A stretch of 11,251 bases of DNA from FEN-727 sp036508635 (lineage in GTDB: Bacteria; Actinomycetota; Geothermincolia; Fen-727; Anoxymicrobiaceae), in NCBI GenBank assembly GCA_036508635.1, contig DATCGY010000249.1:1-11251 (forward strand), read 5' to 3'. A model generated the notes under the pieces. It worked only from the letters and a program-made list of their open reading frames with translations. It ran no database searches and was not told where the DNA came from. Of this stretch, positions 7,007 to 11,251 are shown one piece after another; positions within the stretch are counted from its first letter, which is position 1, and every line of letters starts with the position of its first letter. The position numbers and the translations under genes were made by a program.

Positions 7007-8110
7007 ATGAAGATAGCGATAGTATCCCCTTACTCATGGGCCCACCCGGGCGGTGTGAACAACCACATAGAAGGGCTCTCGGCCGAGCTGGCCCGTCACG
7101 GCCACGATGTAACCGTGGTCGCACCTGACGGAGGGGTCCCGCCCGATGGCGCGCGCTTTGTCACCGCCGGACGCTCGTTGCCGATCCCGGCAAATGGCTC
7201 GACCGCCAGGGTCGCGCTTGCACCCGGGACTGGGGCGCGTATCAAGCACATCCTGGAAGACGGGGCATACGATGTTGTCCATGTCCATGAGCCATTGGTG
7301 CCATTCGTCTCGACATCCGCCGTTATGGGTGCGCCCGCGCGGGTGGTTGGGACTTTCCACGCGGCCGGCGAGGACGGCTCGGCGCTACATTGTCTCGCAC
7401 GAATGTTGTTCAAGAGAGTCCATGTGCGGCTCGACGTCCTTATCGCCGTTTCCGAGCCGGCCCGCTTGCTCGCTTCGAGGTACTTTCCTGGAGAGTACGA
7501 GATAGTTCCAAATGGCGTGGACCTGATCCGGTTCACTCCGGGGGGTGACAGGCCTGACAAATTCCCGAAAGGTGGGCCGGTCGTGCTGTTTGTCGGGCGA
7601 AACGAGCCTCGCAAGGGAATCGACGTCCTGTTGCGCGCATTTCCAGCCGTCGCCCGCGACGTACCGGGATGCTCGCTCGTGCTGGCGGGGTCCGGTTTTG
7701 AGGAAGAGAAGGTCAAGCGTGAGCTCGCACCCGAACTGCGGGACAGGGTAAAGGTCGTGGGGTTCGTGAACAACGAGGACCTGCCGGCTTACTACTCCGC
7801 TGCGGATGTATTCTGCGCTCCCGCGCTGGGTGGAGAGAGTTTCGGCATAATCCTTCTCGAAGCGAACGCTTCGGGAACGCCCGCCGTCGCTTCGGACATC
7901 CCCGGATACGCGGGAGTGCTCGCCAGCACCGGTGGGGGAACCCTTTTCGCCAACGGCGATTCCACCGACCTTGCCCGCGCTCTGTGTGAAGTGCTCCTCG
8001 ATGAAAACCGGCGAGCCGACCTGGCCGCCGCCGGCCTGGCAGGGGTAAACCAGTTTTCCTGGGAACACCTCGCATCCCGCCTCGAGAGTCTATATTTCCC
8101 TCCCCATTGA
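7007..8110 (+). CDS. pimA: GT4 phosphatidylinositol alpha-mannosyltransferase, PimA-like
   Basis: This is a GT-B-fold, retaining glycosyltransferase of family GT4. In mycobacteria PimA transfers mannose from GDP-mannose to the inositol of PI on the inner face of the plasma membrane, the first step to PIMs. The 367-residue protein matches PimA closely by eye. It has SPYSWAHPGGVNNHIEGL at the start (glycine loop G15-G16), SLPIPANGSTARVALAP (PimA has a similar PIP-NGS-AR block), HVHEP (92-96), FHAA with H118 at the same number as the PimA histidine, GRNEPRKG (197-204) with the nucleotide-binding Arg/Lys, and APALGGESFGIILLEA, containing the E-x7-E pair E277/E285. An in-frame GTG at 6989 would add six residues. 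I prefer ATG 7007 because the protein then begins MKIAIVSPY as in the family, and GGTGAG lies 6 bases upstream (6995-7000). It is divergent from the PAP2 gene. Confidence 0.9.
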   Translation: MKIAIVSPYSWAHPGGVNNHIEGLSAELARHGHDVTVVAPDGGVPPDGARFVTAGRSLPIPANGSTARVALAPGTGARIKHILEDGAYDVVHVHEPLVPFVSTSAVMGAPARVVGTFHAAGEDGSALHCLARMLFKRVHVRLDVLIAVSEPARLLASRYFPGEYEIVPNGVDLIRFTPGGDRPDKFPKGGPVVLFVGRNEPRKGIDVLLRAFPAVARDVPGCSLVLAGSGFEEEKVKRELAPELRDRVKVVGFVNNEDLPAYYSAADVFCAPALGGESFGIILLEANASGTPAVASDIPGYAGVLASTGGGTLFANGDSTDLARALCEVLLDENRRADLAAAGLAGVNQFSWEHLASRLESLYFPPH

Positions 8111-8180
8111 GAACGGTGGGTGGTTCCATGACGAAGCCAGATAGTCCAGACATTTGAGGGCGGTATCTCAGGCCGCCCGG

Positions 8181-8204
8181 AGCCGGGCCTGAAGAGACCC
8201 GGCT
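8181..8204. terminator. Stem-loop between convergent genes, possible bidirectional terminator without T tract
   Basis: AGCCGGG (8181-8187) pairs perfectly with CCCGGCT (8198-8204) across a 10-base loop. Because of the tandem repeat it can pair instead with CCCGGCT at 8217-8223, giving two mutually exclusive stems. The element sits where transcripts of both pimA and the opposing gene should end. Neither strand has a run of T after the stem, so it does not fit the intrinsic-terminator model well. A role in ending or stabilising transcripts is inference. Confidence 0.3.
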
Positions 8205-8223
8205 TGCCTGAAGAGACCCGGCT
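8187..8223. repeat. Tandem direct repeat, 18-base unit twice, between convergent genes
   Basis: The unit GCCTGAAGAGACCCGGCT occurs at 8187-8204 and again at 8206-8223, separated by one T, so the period is 19. Both copies are identical. They lie in the 133-base gap between the stops of pimA (+) and the zinc-ribbon gene (-). Immediately upstream, AGCCGGG at 8181-8187 is the reverse complement of the CCCGGCT that ends each copy. Confidence 0.8.
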
Positions 8224-8243
8224 CACGAAGGGAAAACCACTGT

Positions 8244-10052
8244 TTAATCGTCGAGCGGGACGCCGCTGCCAGGCAGGATGCGAGGGATGTCCCCATCGAC
8301 ATCGGGTTTGGGCGAGCGAGACACGCGAGAACGTTTCTTCTTCTTATCCGCTGACCTGGGCGCAGGCGGCGGAGCTGGTTCTTCGCGTTCAGCTACGAGT
8401 TCGACTCTCTCCTGTGCTGCGTTGATCCCATCTATTTCAGGCTTCTGTACCGCAGGTATCTCTATTACGGGTCTTTGCTCCTCGACCCTCTTCTCTTCTA
8501 ATACGCTCGACGGGGTCGGGGGCGCTGCGTAGACCCGAGGTTGCTGTGGAAGAGCGGGAGCCTCGGTGGCATGTGGGGCCGGGGTCGGGGTCACCGCACG
8601 TTCAACTGGCTTTTCCTCGACAGGTCTCGTGGTCCCCATCTCTGATATGGGCCTGGCTTTCTCATCGGTCATGCCGGGTTCGGCAGCCGGTTTGACAGCA
8701 GGCTCGCGAGGTATTTTTGGCGACACTCCCGGAGCCTCCAATGGCGGGGGCTTGGCCTGGCGTACTTCCACTTTGCCCTCAAGAACAGCGCTGTCAACGA
8801 GATCGGATGGCTGGTCCGCGATAGCCGGCCACGCGGCTGCGGCCGCGGGTATCTGACGTGTTTGTACCGACTCCATGACCGGCGGGATTTGAACCTGCGC
8901 GTCGTGAGATTCCACGACGACAGGGCGGTGCGCGTCCGGTGCTCGGCGAGTCCTTGCCGTTCGTGGCTTTTCAACCTCTGCCGTTCGTGGCTCTTCGGCG
9001 GCGGAAGGAGATGTATCGTCCTGGTGGACTACTGGTGCAGCGGGGAGCCTGCCTGGCTTCCGCGAGTCGGAGGCCGGCGGTGAGGCAGGCGCAGTGAGCT
9101 GTCTCGGAGCCATGGGCTCAGGCGCATCGGGTAGAGAGTCTGTAGTCGGTGTCACGACCGACTTCAGAGGAACTTCGGCTCCCGGACTGGCCGGAGGCTC
9201 AGCCTCTGGCTTCCGCGGTGTCGGAGTGGCTTCTGCCGCCAGTTCCGCGGCCTTTCCTGGTATCTCAGGTGGCTTGACCTCGGGCGGTATGGCTGGAGTC
9301 ATATCGGGCGTCGCCGGCGCTTCTTCCCGGGTTGTCATGCTTTCACTCACTTCAACAGGCCCTGGCTCCGCCGCGTGTGGGGCTTCAGGCGTTCGGGCGG
9401 CGGCAGGTATAGCCTCTGGACGTGGCTCCATACTTTGCCGTTCCATTCTTGGTGGTTCGATCCGTGGTGGTTCCATTGGTGTTGGCCGTACCCCCTCCGG
9501 CCTAGAGAATCCAACCGGTGGGGTCTGTTGCGGGACGGCGGCGGGTTTAGCCCCGGGCTTACCTGCAACTGGCTTCCTGGAGGCCGTTTTCCCGGTCTTC
9601 GCATCCGCCCTGGATCGCGGACCGGGCATTGGCTCGCCCCCAGGCTCGGGCAGGCCTTTGATCCTTTTCTTTTTTTTCTTGCCCTTCGCCGAAGGCTCGT
9701 ATCCATCGTGGCCCATCATGATGGCGTGGGCGTCGGAGGGAGGCGGGCCGTGAGGAACCGAACCAGGCACCCCACCCGCCCTGTAGCCGCCCACCTCGTA
9801 GTAAGACCTCTTCTCGAAATCGGCGTTCAGGTCGGGCGCTGGCGGTTCCGGGACGTCGGAGAGCCAGCTGGGAGGAGTGTCGAGGTATTCGGGCTGCTCG
9901 CTGGGAACATTGGTGGGTTCCTGGCCTTCCCGAGCCGGTCCGGTATCTCCCGCGGGCTGCTCATCATAAAACCTCGTCAGCAGAAACCTGCACCTGATAC
10001 AGTTTTTCGCGCTATCCGGATTTCGGAATGAGCACTTCGGGCATTCCCTCAA
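8244..10052 (-). CDS. Zinc-ribbon protein with long proline-rich disordered region, function unknown
   Basis: The protein is 602 residues. The N-terminus is a compact zinc ribbon, CPKC-x10-CIRC (C4, C7, C18, C21), of the type that binds one zinc and often mediates protein or nucleic-acid contacts. The rest, from about residue 30, is rich in Pro, Ala, Glu and Thr, has no hydrophobic helix and looks intrinsically disordered. Two lysine-rich patches stand out: KKKKKR at 125-130 and KKKKR at 570-574. A degenerate five-residue repeat (MEPPR, IEPPR, MERQS, MEPRP) occupies 193-212. The chain ends in an acidic tail, VPLDD. The start is TTG at 10052, the only start codon in frame that keeps the ribbon, with GGGGTG about 5 bases upstream. 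It is divergently transcribed from the inositol-phosphatase-like gene. I do not recognise a family beyond the ribbon. The opposite strand is open over parts of it only because of the base composition. Confidence 0.75.
   Translation of the reverse strand: MRECPKCSFRNPDSAKNCIRCRFLLTRFYDEQPAGDTGPAREGQEPTNVPSEQPEYLDTPPSWLSDVPEPPAPDLNADFEKRSYYEVGGYRAGGVPGSVPHGPPPSDAHAIMMGHDGYEPSAKGKKKKKRIKGLPEPGGEPMPGPRSRADAKTGKTASRKPVAGKPGAKPAAVPQQTPPVGFSRPEGVRPTPMEPPRIEPPRMERQSMEPRPEAIPAAARTPEAPHAAEPGPVEVSESMTTREEAPATPDMTPAIPPEVKPPEIPGKAAELAAEATPTPRKPEAEPPASPGAEVPLKSVVTPTTDSLPDAPEPMAPRQLTAPASPPASDSRKPGRLPAAPVVHQDDTSPSAAEEPRTAEVEKPRTARTRRAPDAHRPVVVESHDAQVQIPPVMESVQTRQIPAAAAAWPAIADQPSDLVDSAVLEGKVEVRQAKPPPLEAPGVSPKIPREPAVKPAAEPGMTDEKARPISEMGTTRPVEEKPVERAVTPTPAPHATEAPALPQQPRVYAAPPTPSSVLEEKRVEEQRPVIEIPAVQKPEIDGINAAQERVELVAEREEPAPPPAPRSADKKKKRSRVSRSPKPDVDGDIPRILPGSGVPLDD
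9417..9476 (-). repeat. Degenerate pentapeptide repeat inside the zinc-ribbon protein
   Basis: Residues 193-212 of the zinc-ribbon protein read as four units of five residues: MEPPR, IEPPR, MERQS, MEPRP. On the plus strand this appears as repeated GGTGGTTC-like blocks. Short in-frame units like this usually arise by slippage in disordered linkers. No structural role is claimed. Confidence 0.6.
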
Positions 10053-10120
10053 GATGACACCCCGTTCTTACCGGTCAGAGCCTTGGGCGGCTCCACGGTG
10101 TTCAAATATCATATAATCGC

Positions 10121-10150
10121 ATAGTAGTAAAACTTGCACCCGTGGCACAA
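10121..10150 (-). promoter_or_regulatory. Candidate promoter for the zinc-ribbon gene
   Basis: On the complement, TTGTGC (10150-10145) and TACTAT (10126-10121) are 18 bases apart, a fair match to -35 and -10. The leader to the TTG start at 10052 would be about 60 bases. Other AT-rich hexamers nearby, such as TATGAT at 10113-10108, could serve instead but lack a -35. Confidence 0.35.
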
Positions 10151-10181
10151 GTCTAAACACTCTTTATCTCTTATAACGAAT

Positions 10182-10210
10182 TTGGAGCCTAACTGTACCA
10201 TTGGTATACT
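10182..10210 (+). promoter_or_regulatory. Sigma-70-type promoter for the inositol-monophosphatase-like gene
   Basis: TTGGAG at 10182-10187 (-35) and TATACT at 10205-10210 (-10) are separated by exactly 17 bases. Transcription would begin near 10217, leaving a leader of about 50 bases before the proposed start at 10270. It lies in the AT-rich core of the intergenic region. Confidence 0.6.
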
Positions 10211-10269
10211 TGCCGCGTAGAAGGCGCGGTCCATCAAAACACGACCTGGTTTGAGAAAGGACCGTTCAA

Positions 10270-11251
10270 CTGGCACGCGATGATGTCTGGAAAGAAAACG
10301 AGGAAATAATACGCACGGTCTCCGAGCTCTGCTCCGAGGTGCGCTCGGTCGTGCGCCCGCAACTCGGCAAAGCTTCGGCCAAGGGGCACGAGGGGCGTGG
10401 CGCTTCCGGCGATACCACGTTCTCAATCGACGAGGTTGCCGAGGAGAAAGTCGGTGGAATACTGGACCGGCGCGACGACATCGCGTACTACACTGAGGAC
10501 CGTGGTCTTGTTGCCGATGGTAACGCCCGGTGGCTGCTCATAATCGACCCGATCGACGGCACCAGGCCGGCGGCGGCGGGGCTCGAATCCTGCTGTGTTT
10601 CTGTCGCGGCAGCGCCGTTCCGACCTGACACGGGGTCGCTGACCATGGGCGATGTTTTCCTCGGTACGGTGCTCGAGATAAAGAACGAGGCATCTTTCAC
10701 CGCGGTGCGCGGCGGTGGGGTCCGGATCGATATCGGTGGCTCGCTGTTCGAGCCGCGCCTCTCACAGAAATCTTCACTGAACGATATCTTCTGGACCGCT
10801 GGATACCGCGGAAGGCCGGCGGAGCCATTGACGACCGTAATCGCGGAGCTGATCGATCTGTCTTCGGTCGATGGGGGATACTTTGACCTGGGGAGCGCTA
10901 CCTACAGCATCACGCGCGTGGTAACGGGGCAGATGGATCTGTATGTCGACGCTGGCCAGAGGATGGCGGAGCAGAACGAGCTGGTTCGCGACATGTTCCT
11001 CGAGATCGGCCATGGAGCGATACTCAACAACTACCCTTACGACCTCGCGGCTGCCGCGCTCATAGCTTCTGAGGCCGGCGCCGCCGTCTCCGACGCCTAT
11101 GGACGCCCGCTCGACGGTTACCCGCTCGTTCCTTGTGGCGGGGGAGGCCAGCTCTCGTCGGTGGTCAGCTCCAACAGCGCCCTGCACGAAGCAGTGCTCG
11201 ATCGTCTCGACATGGGCATGATACGGCTTGCCGCGCGGTACCGCCGGGGCG
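10270..11251 (+). CDS. Inositol-monophosphatase-family protein (IMPase/FBPase-like), 3' end outside window, probable CTG start
   Basis: This is a metal-dependent sugar or inositol phosphatase, open to the right edge (at least 327 residues; typical IMPases are 260-290). The family metal site is visible. E76 lies in YTEDRG; D93, D96, G97 and T98 in DPIDGT; and D258 in YDLAAAALIASEAGA, equivalent to the WDxAA.LI.EAGG motif. GDTTFSIDEVAEE (47-59) matches the usual 'GDP.T..D...E' element. The residues after DPIDGT are RPAAAGLESC rather than the TNF.HG common in classical IMPases, pointing to a less-studied branch. Start: a stop codon at 10252-10254 closes the frame. The only start-like codon before the first helix is CTG at 10270, preceded by AAAGGA (10256-10261, 8 bases away). 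Near PI-synthesis genes, inositol phosphate is a reasonable substrate, but fructose 1,6-bisphosphate or another sugar phosphate is not excluded. Confidence 0.85.
   Translation, partial: MARDDVWKENEEIIRTVSELCSEVRSVVRPQLGKASAKGHEGRGASGDTTFSIDEVAEEKVGGILDRRDDIAYYTEDRGLVADGNARWLLIIDPIDGTRPAAAGLESCCVSVAAAPFRPDTGSLTMGDVFLGTVLEIKNEASFTAVRGGGVRIDIGGSLFEPRLSQKSSLNDIFWTAGYRGRPAEPLTTVIAELIDLSSVDGGYFDLGSATYSITRVVTGQMDLYVDAGQRMAEQNELVRDMFLEIGHGAILNNYPYDLAAAALIASEAGAAVSDAYGRPLDGYPLVPCGGGGQLSSVVSSNSALHEAVLDRLDMGMIRLAARYRRG

Larger units (their letters stand above)
10053..10269. other. Divergent intergenic region, AT-rich core (about 10101-10215), no gene
   Basis: This stretch separates the starts of the zinc-ribbon gene (-) and the inositol-monophosphatase-like gene (+). 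Its middle is clearly richer in A and T than the surrounding DNA. It holds a good plus-strand promoter (10182-10210) and a candidate minus-strand promoter (10121-10150). An isolated perfect TATAAT on the plus strand at 10112-10117 has no matching -35. An imperfect inverted repeat, CTTGCACC / GGCACAAG (10133-10151), overlaps the minus-strand -35 and could be an operator, but it is weak. I see no coding frame with a domain. Confidence 0.6.

Noticed and set aside
9094..9753. Long plus-strand Gly/Ser-rich open frame opposite the zinc-ribbon gene
   Set aside because: It has the low-complexity composition expected as the antisense of a Pro/Ala/Glu-rich gene. The minus-strand frame has a real zinc ribbon, a ribosome site and full length.
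10251..10309. Two tiny frames, TTG at 10251 and ATG at 10280, ahead of the inositol-phosphatase-like gene
   Set aside because: Each codes for only about ten residues, overlaps the start of the real gene and shows no leader-peptide features such as a regulatory codon run.

Overview
The window reads as a chromosomal segment of a high-GC, actinobacterial-type bacterium. Two things suggest this. The block site-2 protease - ispG - proS is a familiar order in Actinobacteria. Downstream lies a set of genes matching phosphatidylinositol mannoside (PIM) synthesis: a phosphatidylinositol-phosphate synthase, a PatA-like acyltransferase and a PimA-like mannosyltransferase. I cannot name the genus. A deep-branching actinobacterial lineage (Coriobacteriia- or Geothermincolia-like) is a guess from gene content and base composition. 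Start codons are often not ATG: TTG for proS and the zinc-ribbon gene, GTG for the PAP2 gene, and probably CTG for the last gene.

Layout. Positions 1-3575 (+): the 3' end of an M50 membrane protease (rseP/rip type), then ispG, then proS overlapping it by 4 bases, then a small DUF2007-like protein. Positions 3652-5195 (+): CDP-alcohol phosphatidyltransferase and a LpxL/PatA-like acyltransferase joined by an ATGA overlap. Positions 5196-6919 (-): a membrane-anchored alpha/beta-hydrolase-fold protein lacking the nucleophile serine, and a PAP2-type phosphatase. The pair runs opposite to its neighbours and is inserted between patA and pimA. Positions 7007-8110 (+): a PimA-like GT4 mannosyltransferase. 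Positions 8244-10052 (-): a 602-residue protein with an N-terminal zinc ribbon followed by a long, proline-rich, probably disordered chain. Positions 10053-10269: a divergent AT-rich promoter region. Position 10270 to the end (+): an inositol-monophosphatase-family protein cut by the window edge.

How the genes may work together. From the known mycobacterial pathway, the synthase would join CDP-diacylglycerol and inositol 1-phosphate into phosphatidylinositol phosphate (PIP). A phosphatase must then make PI, PimA adds the first mannose, and PatA acylates that mannose. The PAP2 protein inside this locus is a positional candidate for the PIP phosphatase, and the inositol-monophosphatase-like protein may act on inositol phosphates. 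These two roles are inference. The hydrolase-like protein and the zinc-ribbon protein have no assigned function.

I saw no rRNA, tRNA, CRISPR array, insertion sequence or phage gene.
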